Below are positions 41,846 to 47,820 of a stretch of 47,820 nt of DNA, one piece after another. Each line of letters starts with the position of its first letter. Position 1 is the first letter of the stretch. Origin of the DNA: Pseudomonas maioricensis (lineage in GTDB: Bacteria > Pseudomonadota > Gammaproteobacteria > Pseudomonadales > Pseudomonadaceae); the NCBI RefSeq assembly GCF_022790535.1, contig NZ_LOHG01000027.1, positions 1 through 47,820 of the forward strand. Reading direction: 5' to 3'. A model generated the notes under the pieces. The model searched no databases, was not told where the DNA came from, and saw only the letters and a list, made by a program, of their open reading frames with translations. The position numbers and the translations under genes are program-made.

Positions 41846-42346
41846 TTAGGCTGCGGTAGCTTCTTTTTGGTCGCGAATAGCCGCCAGAGTACGAGCCAAT
41901 TTGCTGGTAGCGCCTTGAATCACGCTCATCAGCTGGGAGATTGCTTCGTCACGGGTCGGCAAGGTTGCCAGCACGTCGATCTGATTAGCTGCGAGGAACT
42001 TGCCCTCGAACGCAGCTGCCTTGATCTCGAACTTATCCTGACCCTTGGCAAACTCTTTGAACAAACGGGCAGCAGCGCCAGGATGTTCGTTAGAGAAAGC
42101 GATCAGGGTCGGGCCAGTGAACGCGTCGTTGAGGACACTGTAATCAGTCCCTTCAACAGCGCGCTTGAGCAGGGTGTTACGTACAACGCGTACATAAACG
42201 CCAGCTTCACGAGCCTCTTTACGGAGTCCGGTCATTGCGCCAACTGTCACGCCACGGGCATCAGCCACGACAGCAGACAGAGCGACTTTGGCAGCCTCGT
42301 TGACTTCAGCGACGATGGCCTTCTTGTCTTCGAGTTTAATTGCCAC
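41846..42346 (-). CDS. rplJ: 50S ribosomal protein L10
   Basis: A 166-aa stalk base that anchors the L7/L12 dimers through its C-terminal helix (MSVIQGATSKLARTLAAIRD). It starts MAIKLEDKKAIVAEVNEAAK. The L10-(L7/L12) complex represses its own mRNA through the leader just upstream. The ATG has GCAGGAG about 10 nt before it. Confidence 0.98.
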   Translation of the reverse strand: MAIKLEDKKAIVAEVNEAAKVALSAVVADARGVTVGAMTGLRKEAREAGVYVRVVRNTLLKRAVEGTDYSVLNDAFTGPTLIAFSNEHPGAAARLFKEFAKGQDKFEIKAAAFEGKFLAANQIDVLATLPTRDEAISQLMSVIQGATSKLARTLAAIRDQKEATAA

Positions 42347-42541
42347 GGGTTTAACTCCTGCTTGTTACCGTTTCATCTGACCTAAGCCGGATGTCGTTTT
42401 GGTGTCTGATTCGGTAAGGAACCGGGAGCACCATCTGCGTAGGCTTGTGTTTTAAGACTCGCGCCGCCTACGGTCTTGGATAGCCCCCGCCAGGCAGGGA
42501 CCCCAATTTTTTCGCTGGTGCGACAAGCGCACCAACACGTC
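42347..42541 (-). promoter_or_regulatory. Ribosomal protein L10 leader
   Basis: The 195-nt untranslated region before rplJ contains the conserved leader core on the minus strand: GUAGGCGGCGCGAGUCUUAA, then ACACAAGCCUACGCAGAUGG and UGCUCCCGGUUCCUUACCG. Its CGUAGGC/GCCUACG stem and kink-turn-like region are where the L10-(L7/L12) complex binds and represses translation. An extra hairpin, UGGUGCG/CGCACCA (42534-42516), opens the region. Confidence 0.85.
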
Positions 42542-43237
42542 TTACGCGTCCAGGGAACCCTGGTCGATCACCAGGCCTGGGCCCATAGTGGTGCTCAAGG
42601 TTACGCGCTTAACGTAGATGCCTTTCGAAGAAGCTGGCTTGATACGCTTAAGATCAGCGATCAGGGCTTCAACGTTTTCTTTCAGCTTGACTGCGTCGAA
42701 ACCGACCTTGCCAACTGAAGTGTGGATGATGCCGTTTTTGTCGGTACGATAACGAACCTGACCAGCCTTGGCATTCTTGACAGCGTTAGCCACGTCAGGA
42801 GTAACAGTGCCGACTTTAGGGTTAGGCATCAGGCCGCGAGGACCGAGAATCTGACCCAACTGACCAACAACACGCATCGCGTCCGGGGAAGCGATAACTA
42901 CGTCGTAGTTCAGGTCGCCGCCTTTCATTTCGGCAGCCAGATCGTCCATACCAACACGATCAGCGCCAGCAGCCAGAGCGGCTTCTGCAGCAGGACCCTG
43001 GGTGAACACAGCAACGCGAACAGTCTTGCCAGTGCCGTGCGGCAGCACAGTAGCGCTACGAACAACCTGGTCAGATTTACGCGGGTCAACACCGAGGTTC
43101 ACAGCAACGTCTACAGACTCACTGAACTTAACGGTCGACAGCTCGGCCAGCAGCGTAGCTGCGTCGGTGAAGCTGTAAGATTTGCCCGGCTCGATTTTAG
43201 CCGCGATAGCTTTTTGGCGCTTAGTCAGCTTAGCCAT
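42542..43237 (-). CDS. rplA: 50S ribosomal protein L1
   Basis: A 231-aa protein of the mobile E-site stalk, and in E. coli the repressor of its own rplK-rplA mRNA. It contains GTGKTVRVAVFTQG and GPRGLMPNPKVGTVTPDVA. Its ATG overlaps the rplK stop by one base (TAATG), so the pair is translationally coupled. Confidence 0.98.
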   Translation of the reverse strand: MAKLTKRQKAIAAKIEPGKSYSFTDAATLLAELSTVKFSESVDVAVNLGVDPRKSDQVVRSATVLPHGTGKTVRVAVFTQGPAAEAALAAGADRVGMDDLAAEMKGGDLNYDVVIASPDAMRVVGQLGQILGPRGLMPNPKVGTVTPDVANAVKNAKAGQVRYRTDKNGIIHTSVGKVGFDAVKLKENVEALIADLKRIKPASSKGIYVKRVTLSTTMGPGLVIDQGSLDA

Positions 43238-43668
43238 TACACACCCTCCACGTTAAGGCCCATGCTACGAGCGGAACCGGCGATAGTACGCACGGCCGCT
43301 TCCATGTCAGCAGCAGTCAGATCCGCATTTTTTGCTTTAGCGATATCTTCCAGCTGTGCACGAGTCACGGTGCCAACTTTAACGGTGTTCGGACGTGCCG
43401 AGCCGCTAGTCAGACCAGCAGCTTTCTTCAGCAGAACCGAAGCAGGGGTGCTCTTTGTTTCGAAAGTGAAGCTACGGTCACTGTAGACAGTAATGATCAC
43501 TGGAGTCGGCAGACCTGGCTCAAGACCCTGAGTACGGGCGTTGAAAGCCTTGCAGAATTCCATGATGTTCACGCCGTGCTGACCCAAGGCCGGACCAACT
43601 GGCGGGCTTGGGTTAGCTTGAGCAGCTTTCACTTGCAGCTTGATGTAAGCGGTAATTTTCTTGGCCAT
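43237..43668 (-). CDS. rplK: 50S ribosomal protein L11
   Basis: A 143-aa protein of the GTPase-associated centre, needed for stringent response signalling through RelA. It has the Pro-rich QANPSPPVGPALGQHGVNIM, the thiostrepton-binding face, and the C-terminal RNA-binding domain. The start at 43668 has GGAG 8 nt upstream; the open frame to 43680 adds four residues not in the family. A terminator separates it from nusG. Confidence 0.98.
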   Translation of the reverse strand: MAKKITAYIKLQVKAAQANPSPPVGPALGQHGVNIMEFCKAFNARTQGLEPGLPTPVIITVYSDRSFTFETKSTPASVLLKKAAGLTSGSARPNTVKVGTVTRAQLEDIAKAKNADLTAADMEAAVRTIAGSARSMGLNVEGV

Positions 43669-43739
43669 GAGGCACTCCAATTACGGGTTCAAACGCCAAT
43701 AAAGGCTCCCCGGTTACTTGCACGTTTATCCCAGTGACG

Positions 43740-43769
43740 AAAAAACCCCACAGCCTACGGCTACGGGGT
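43740..43769 (-). terminator. nusG terminator
   Basis: In the minus-strand RNA ACCCCGUAGCC, loop GUA, GGCUGUGGGGU pair over 11 positions (two G-U), followed by six U. It lies 18 nt after the nusG stop and separates trpT-secE-nusG from rplKA-rplJL-rpoBC. Confidence 0.9.
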
Positions 43770-43786
43770 ATGGGATTCTCGCCCAG

Positions 43787-44320
43787 CTAGACCTTTTCGA
43801 CCTGACTGAACTCCAGCTCCACCGGAGTGGAACGACCGAAAATGAGCACTGCAACTTGAATGCGGCTCTTCTCGTAGTTAACTTCTTCGACAGTGCCATT
43901 AAAATCTGCAAATGGACCATCAGTGACGCGAACCACTTCACCCGGCTCGAACAGAGTCTTAGGCTTAGGCTTATCGCTACCATCAGCAACGCGACGAAGA
44001 ATCGCATCGGCTTCTTTATCTGTGATTGGTGCAGGCTTGTCGGCCGTACCACCAATAAAGCCCATGACACGAGGGGTATCCTTGACCAAGTGCCAAGTCC
44101 CTTCATTCATGTCCATTTGGACCAACACATAGCCAGGGAAGAATTTACGCTCACTTTTGCGCTTCTGGCCGTTACGCATTTCCACCACTTCTTCAGTGGG
44201 AACCAGAATTTCGCCGAAGCCATCTTCCATGCCAGCCAGCTTCACACGCTCGATCAACGAGCGCATTACATGCTTTTCGTAACCCGAATAAGCATGCACT
44301 ACGTACCAACGCTTAGCCAC
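43787..44320 (-). CDS. nusG: Transcription termination/antitermination factor NusG
   Basis: A 177-aa elongation factor linking RNA polymerase with Rho or with ribosomal S10. The NGN domain spans about 1-118 (AKRWYVVHAYSGYEKHVMRS), and the KOW domain follows (FEPGEVVRVTDGPFADFNGT). It is 9 bp after secE and is followed by an intrinsic terminator. Confidence 0.98.
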   Translation of the reverse strand: MAKRWYVVHAYSGYEKHVMRSLIERVKLAGMEDGFGEILVPTEEVVEMRNGQKRKSERKFFPGYVLVQMDMNEGTWHLVKDTPRVMGFIGGTADKPAPITDKEADAILRRVADGSDKPKPKTLFEPGEVVRVTDGPFADFNGTVEEVNYEKSRIQVAVLIFGRSTPVELEFSQVEKV

Positions 44321-44329
44321 GGGACACCC

Positions 44330-44698
44330 TTAGCCAACAATCAAGGAAACAAGCCAGCCGAGGAGGGAATCAAGCCCCCACAACAGCAACGCCATAACCA
44401 GAACAACAGCCACAACAATCAAAGTGGTCTGCGTGGTTTCTTGGCGAGTCGGCCAAACGACTTTGCGAATTTCAGCACGAGCTTCCTTAGCCAGAACAAA
44501 GAAAGCCTTGCCCCTACCAGTCTGCAAGCCCACAAACGCAGCAACCCCAGCCAGCACAAGCAGGACCAGGACGCGGTACAAAATAGGCTGAGCTGAGTAG
44601 TATTGATTACCGACAACCCCAACCACTACCAGAGCGACCACAACCAGCCACTTGAGCAGATCGAAGCGAGATTCTTGGGCTTCAGCCTTGAGAGTCAT
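44330..44698 (-). CDS. secE: Preprotein translocase subunit SecE
   Basis: A 122-aa inner-membrane protein with three predicted spans (about 14-32, 38-56, 90-115), as in E. coli. The conserved amphipathic stretch EARAEIRKVVWPTRQETTQT precedes the last span, which clamps SecY. It follows tRNA-Trp by 46 bp and is read with it and nusG. Confidence 0.97.
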   Translation of the reverse strand: MTLKAEAQESRFDLLKWLVVVALVVVGVVGNQYYSAQPILYRVLVLLVLAGVAAFVGLQTGRGKAFFVLAKEARAEIRKVVWPTRQETTQTTLIVVAVVLVMALLLWGLDSLLGWLVSLIVG

Positions 44699-44744
44699 CT
44701 ACGATAATCCTGTGAAAAGAAAGCCAGATACAATCTAGTGAATC

Positions 44745-44820
44745 TGGCAGGTCAGGAGGGAATCGAACCCCCAACCTACGGTTTTGGAGACCGTCGCTCT
44801 GCCAATTGAGCTACTGACCT
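44745..44820 (-). tRNA. trpT: tRNA-Trp (anticodon CCA)
   Basis: A 76-nt cloverleaf with encoded CCA. The acceptor AGGTCAG/CTGACCT, D arm, anticodon loop CTCCAAA (CCA at 44787-44785) and T arm GGGGGTTCGATTCCC are all clear. It is the first gene of the trpT-secE-nusG transcript; its promoter lies 22 bp upstream. Confidence 0.96.
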
Positions 44821-44841
44821 AAAAGCAAAATCAGGCCGACC

Positions 44842-44870
44842 AATATGCCAGCCCAACAATATTTTTTCAA
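44842..44870 (-). promoter_or_regulatory. trpT-secE-nusG promoter
   Basis: On the minus strand -35 TTGAAA (44865-44870) and -10 CATATT (44842-44847), 17 bp apart. The start would lie about 15 nt before the tRNA 5' end. The GC-rich GGTCGGCC right after the -10 is the kind of discriminator seen at stringently controlled promoters. Confidence 0.6.
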
Positions 44871-44975
44871 CAGCCTTCCAACCCAACCAACCTACGAGAC
44901 CCAAGATAAGGAAACGCCAAGGCAAAAAGACTAGAAGCAAGCCACTCCAAACGACACCGAAATGACTAGTAAAGC

Positions 44976-45003
44976 AAAGGCAGATATTTTCATATCTGCC
45001 TTT
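44976..45003 (-). terminator. Terminator after the Tyr-Gly-Thr tRNA cluster
   Basis: AAAGGCAGATAT (44976-44987) and ATATCTGCCTTT (44992-45003) form a perfect 12-bp stem with a 4-nt loop. It starts 4 nt after the tRNA-Thr CCA end. The U run is short and broken (UUUGCUUU). Confidence 0.75.
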
Positions 45004-45007
45004 ATAA

Positions 45008-45083
45008 TGGAGCTCTTGAGCGGATTTGAACCGCTGACCTCACCCTTACCAAGGGTGTGCTCTACCAACTGAGCTACAAGAGC
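45008..45083 (-). tRNA. thrT: tRNA-Thr (anticodon GGT)
   Basis: A 76-nt cloverleaf with encoded CCA. The acceptor is GCTCTTG/CAAGAGC, the anticodon loop CTTGGTAA carries GGT, and the T arm is GCGGTTCAAATCCGC. It is the last member of the three-tRNA cluster. Confidence 0.96.
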
Positions 45084-45108
45084 AAACTCTTTGGACATAC
45101 AGCAAATC

Positions 45109-45182
<74 letters not shown>

Positions 45183-45207
45183 CTAACTTGCTGCACAGCC
45201 TTAAATA

Positions 45208-45292
45208 TGGTGGAGGGAGAAGGATTCGAACCTTCGAAGTCGTAGACGTCAGATTTACAGTCTGATCCCTTTGGCCGCTCGGGAACCCCTCC
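45208..45292 (-). tRNA. tyrT: tRNA-Tyr (anticodon GTA)
   Basis: An 85-nt class II tRNA with encoded CCA and a long variable arm (CGTCTACGACTTCG region). The acceptor is GGAGGGG/CCCTCC with a wobble, and the anticodon loop CTGTAAA carries GTA. It is the first of the three-tRNA cluster, directly behind a strong promoter. Confidence 0.96.
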
Positions 45293-45305
45293 TGAACGAG
45301 GCAGC

Positions 45306-45334
45306 ATTCTCAACTCATGCTACCCTTCTGTCAA
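45306..45334 (-). promoter_or_regulatory. tRNA-Tyr-Gly-Thr promoter
   Basis: On the minus strand a consensus -35 TTGACA (45329-45334) and -10 GAGAAT (45306-45311), 17 bp apart, place the start about 7 nt before the tRNA-Tyr 5' end. Confidence 0.7.
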
Positions 45335-45435
45335 CCTTTTTCTCATTAAAAACCTGAGGTTACAAACGTTGACCGCAGTTGCAGAGCCTTTTAAAAATTA
45401 TCAAGCACTGCGAAGCGGGCGCCATTCTATGCAAA

Positions 45436-45873
45436 CTACTGCGCGGTTGCAATGCCTTCGCACAACATTATTTTATTTTTCAGATCGGGGAAATCCTGAG
45501 CCAACCCTCTCAAAAGAGCATCTCCGACAAGACGACGGCTGGCAGGTTCTATTTTAATCCAGTACGCACTGGCACCATCAATATGGATCTCACGGAATTG
45601 AGTCTGCACATCGAGACTCATTAGACGCTGCTCAACCGTGCGCGCCTCCTCCTGTCGCGCAAACCCGCCCAGGTAGAGACATCGGTCCGGAGCTTCGCGC
45701 CCACCCAACGACTCCGCACTACCCTCGGTCTCACTGAGGAGATGTATGTTTTGCTGCTCAGCCCGATAAAGAGACAGCGGCAAAACTTCTTTTGCCCTCA
45801 ACGGGGCCTCTTGCTGATGCCACACGTAATAGAGACCATTGAGCATAAGCAGCAAAAGAAATAACCACCGCAT
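45436..45873 (-). CDS. SPOR-domain protein, membrane-anchored
   Basis: A 145-aa protein with a single N-terminal hydrophobic segment (MRWLFLLLLMLNGLYYVW), which anchors it in the inner membrane or serves as a signal. A short linker leads to a SPOR-type repeat at about residues 64-140 (CLYLGGFARQEEARTVEQRL, then SAYWIKIEPASRRLVGDAL). SPOR domains bind denuded peptidoglycan at division sites. It is 7 bp after coaX and is the same gene as PA4278 by position. No division role is shown for it here. Confidence 0.85.
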   Translation of the reverse strand: MRWLFLLLLMLNGLYYVWHQQEAPLRAKEVLPLSLYRAEQQNIHLLSETEGSAESLGGREAPDRCLYLGGFARQEEARTVEQRLMSLDVQTQFREIHIDGASAYWIKIEPASRRLVGDALLRGLAQDFPDLKNKIMLCEGIATAQ

Positions 45874-45880
45874 AAAAACC

Positions 45881-46630
45881 TCAAACCAAAGGACAGGCTA
45901 ACGCGAGACCAACGAATACCAGATCCGGCATGTGCCTCGCACCCGGCGTGACATCCCCGATCAACTCAGCATCTCCACCCGTCACAAACACGATGAAATC
46001 ATCCCCGAGATACTGCTGCGCAAGCGTTAACTGAGAAGCCGCAAACCCCCTTATCATCAGCGCGCAACCCCGCTCCACAGCCTCAGCGGTCGACCGCCCC
46101 GGAGCGAAGCTGGATTGCGCCTCCTCAGCAGCCACGTCATCGTATCGAATACGTCGGGTATGAGTACGCAGCTGGCCGCGCATCAACGGCATCCCTGGGC
46201 ATATGTAGCCACCCAGATGCTCCCCCTTTGCGCTAACAAAATCCGAGGTAATCGCGGTACCCAAATCAAGCACCAGACACGCCTTACCAACAGTTGCATA
46301 AGCCCCCACCAAAGCCAGCCAACGATCAAGCCCTAGGCGCTCATAAGCCTCGTAACCATTCGCTACGCCGGCCAATATTCTGGCCGAACTCGCACACTGA
46401 GTTTCAACGCCGAACTCTTCAGCGATCAGCGCAACCAGCTTCTGGGTCTCCTCGGCACTACGCACGCTAACCATCCGGCTATGACGGAGACTTAAACCAG
46501 AGGTAGCCGCAAGAACCTCAATAAGCTTCTCATCGGAGTCGACGACACCCCCCAATACAAGCCCTGGCAACCCCTGGCGAATAACACGCCATTTTATGAA
46601 GCTATTCCCACAATCCAGCTCAAGTATCAT
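45881..46630 (-). CDS. coaX: Type III pantothenate kinase
   Basis: A 249-aa enzyme that phosphorylates pantothenate, the first step of coenzyme A synthesis. The ATPase-fold motifs are LELDCGNSFIKWR near the N-terminus and CLVLDLGTAITSDFV in the middle, with YICPGMPLM after it. The ATG at 46630 has TTGAGG upstream; a GTG one codon earlier is also open. It overlaps the end of birA by 11 nt, so the two are coupled. Pseudomonas uses this form in place of CoaA. Confidence 0.96.
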   Translation of the reverse strand: MILELDCGNSFIKWRVIRQGLPGLVLGGVVDSDEKLIEVLAATSGLSLRHSRMVSVRSAEETQKLVALIAEEFGVETQCASSARILAGVANGYEAYERLGLDRWLALVGAYATVGKACLVLDLGTAITSDFVSAKGEHLGGYICPGMPLMRGQLRTHTRRIRYDDVAAEEAQSSFAPGRSTAEAVERGCALMIRGFAASQLTLAQQYLGDDFIVFVTGGDAELIGDVTPGARHMPDLVFVGLALACPLV

Positions 46631-47582
46631 CACGCAACCTCAAGCTGAGCTCTCCACCGCTAAACACCTTCTCTTCATCTCCAACCTGCAATCGCAGCGC
46701 TCCTTGCGAATCAATACCCAACACAGTGCCCTCAATCATCTGAACACCAGCAAGTAAACTGACAGCACATCCCTGCCATAGGTGATTACGCTCCCACTCA
46801 GACCTGAACGCAGCAAAACCGGAGGCTTGATGAGCAGATAAATACTCTTGGATATTACTGGTTAATTTGCCAGCCAATACATTACGACTGGACAGAGCAC
46901 CAGTTTCCAACCTCAACGAGGTCCATAACTGATCGACTTCCTCTGTCGCGCGCATATTCACGTTTATTCCAACCCCAATGACCACGTGACAGACATCAGC
47001 GGGATCACCAACCAGCTCCAGGAGTATTCCGGCGATTTTGCGCTGCCCCACAAGGACGTCATTTGGCCACTTCAATCCAGCACTCTGCACACCCATTTCC
47101 CGCAAAGTCTTCAGGACGGCGAGCCCAATCAGAAGACTCATACCTTCGAGCTGACGCATCCCACCATCAATACGAAGGGCCAGGCTGTAATAGATGTTTT
47201 CACCAAAGGGACTGACCCACTTTCTCCCCCTGCGACCACGCCCTGCAGTCTGACGCTCTGCAGTTACCACAAAAGGCGTAGGAGAGTTTTCGCCAATCAG
47301 CTTTACAGCAGCCGCATTGGTTGACCCTATAGAATCGTAGACAACAACCGGCCAGCCGCTAGCCTCTCCTGCTGCCGCAGATATTTCGCCAGCCTGCAGA
47401 AGAGATAGAGGACTCTCGAGTTTATATCCACGCCCCCTGACTTTATGGACGCCAATATGCAGCTCAGACTCCAACAACTGCAGCTGCTTCCACACAGAGG
47501 TACGACTAACTCCGAGAGCCTCACCCAGAGCCTGCCCCGAATGGAATTTTCCATCCTCAAGGAGCTTCAACAACGTCAGCAT
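46620..47582 (-). CDS. birA: Biotin-protein ligase / biotin operon repressor
   Basis: A 320-aa bifunctional protein. An N-terminal winged helix is at about 1-58 (GEALGVSRTSVWKQLQLLES). The catalytic domain has the biotinyl-AMP loop GRGRRGRKW at 114-122 and the biotin-site KWPNDVLVG at 171-179, followed by RKIAGILLE. Its length matches E. coli BirA, so it should both attach biotin to acetyl-CoA carboxylase and regulate bio genes. No good Shine-Dalgarno precedes the ATG. It leads the birA-coaX-SPOR operon. Confidence 0.96.
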   Translation of the reverse strand: MLTLLKLLEDGKFHSGQALGEALGVSRTSVWKQLQLLESELHIGVHKVRGRGYKLESPLSLLQAGEISAAAGEASGWPVVVYDSIGSTNAAAVKLIGENSPTPFVVTAERQTAGRGRRGRKWVSPFGENIYYSLALRIDGGMRQLEGMSLLIGLAVLKTLREMGVQSAGLKWPNDVLVGQRKIAGILLELVGDPADVCHVVIGVGINVNMRATEEVDQLWTSLRLETGALSSRNVLAGKLTSNIQEYLSAHQASGFAAFRSEWERNHLWQGCAVSLLAGVQMIEGTVLGIDSQGALRLQVGDEEKVFSGGELSLRLRDDT

Positions 47583-47714
47583 TTAGAGATCGCCATGCAA
47601 TAAGGCTCGCATCATAGCCACGCAAGACGAAGATGCATAGAAACGACCGATCGTTAATTCAGCGATAGCAGAAGAGACATCGTGCGCATGGGGATAACGG
47701 AGTCCACGCTGGAC

Positions 47715-47794
47715 GGCAGGAGCTGCCGAAGGCTGCGAGGCAGTGTGTCAGGCTAGAAGCATGGTCGTCCATCGCGGGCAAGCGCGCTCCTACC
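47715..47794. repeat. Inverted pair of REP-like repeats (REPIN-like)
   Basis: 47715-47743 reads GGCAGGAGCTGCCGAAGGCT on the plus strand and continues GCGAGGCAG, a repeat type common in P. fluorescens-group intergenic DNA. 47771-47794 reads, on the minus strand, GGTAGGAGCGCGCTTGCCCG and then CGAT. The two GGAGC ends face outward, making an inverted pair. A further hairpin, GTCCA-CGC-TGGAC, lies at 47702-47714. The rest of 47583-47820 shows no gene, and no 5S rRNA sequence. Confidence 0.6.
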
Positions 47795-47820
47795 GCTAAT
47801 CCTTTTTCTTCGTGCATAAA

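Noticed and set aside
44821..45007. Remnant of tufB
   Set aside because: Searched by eye for EF-Tu motifs on the minus strand; only a terminator and a promoter are visible.
45436..45624. Plus-strand frames across the SPOR gene
   Set aside because: They oppose a minus-strand gene with a clear membrane anchor, SPOR domain and operon position, and have no features of their own.
47583..47820. 3' end of an rRNA operon upstream of birA, as in P. aeruginosa
   Set aside because: No 5S or 23S sequence is recognisable before the window ends; only REP-like repeats are seen.

Overview
This window is a chromosomal segment of a Pseudomonas species. The gene order ssb, MFS gene, uvrA, ferritin, catalase, rplQ, rpoA and on through the ribosomal protein cluster to rpoBC, nusG, secE, four tRNA genes, a SPOR gene, coaX and birA is the arrangement known from Pseudomonas (PA4232 to PA4280 in P. 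aeruginosa). GGAGC-type palindromic repeats at both ends, and the replacement of the P. aeruginosa pyochelin genes beside ssb by unrelated genes, point to the P. fluorescens / P. syringae lineage. I cannot name the species.

Layout. (1) 1-7150 is an accessory block. A YbiO-like MscS channel diverges from a tetR gene and its DUF1348 partner across one shared palindrome. A LysR-type regulator then diverges from a short-chain dehydrogenase and a multi-spanning transporter across a second inverted repeat. (2) 7182-14291 holds DNA maintenance and oxidative-stress genes: ssb, a YajR-like exporter, uvrA (TTG start), ftnA (a ferritin usually labelled bacterioferritin) and a clade-3 catalase with a plausible OxyR site. 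(3) 14473-28180 is the S10-spc-alpha supercluster, rpsJ to rplQ, all on the minus strand. (4) 28320-32643 is the str operon: rpsL, rpsG, fusA, tuf. (5) 32845-44698 is rpoC, rpoB, rplL, rplJ, rplA, rplK, nusG and secE. (6) 44745-45292 carries tRNA-Trp, -Thr, -Gly and -Tyr. (7) 45436-47582 carries a SPOR-domain protein, coaX and birA, followed by a pair of inverted REP-like repeats at the right edge.

How it works together. Nearly everything from 14473 to 44698 makes the transcription, translation and secretion machinery, read right to left. I could place sigma70-type promoters with 17-bp spacing before the tRNA-Tyr cluster, before tRNA-Trp/secE/nusG, before rpsL, before rpsJ and before rpsM. 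Hairpin terminators or attenuators lie after tRNA-Thr, nusG, tuf and rplQ and between rplL and rpoB; the L10 leader lies before rplJ. The catalase/ferritin pair is consistent with peroxide defence linked to iron storage.

No phage, IS element, CRISPR array or clearly new multi-gene system is visible. The most unusual signal is a 214-nt spacer inside the spc operon, between rpsN and rpsH, that can fold into a row of hairpins; one has a 16-bp stem that pairs fully only in the sense RNA. No gene-free stretch exceeds 300 bases.
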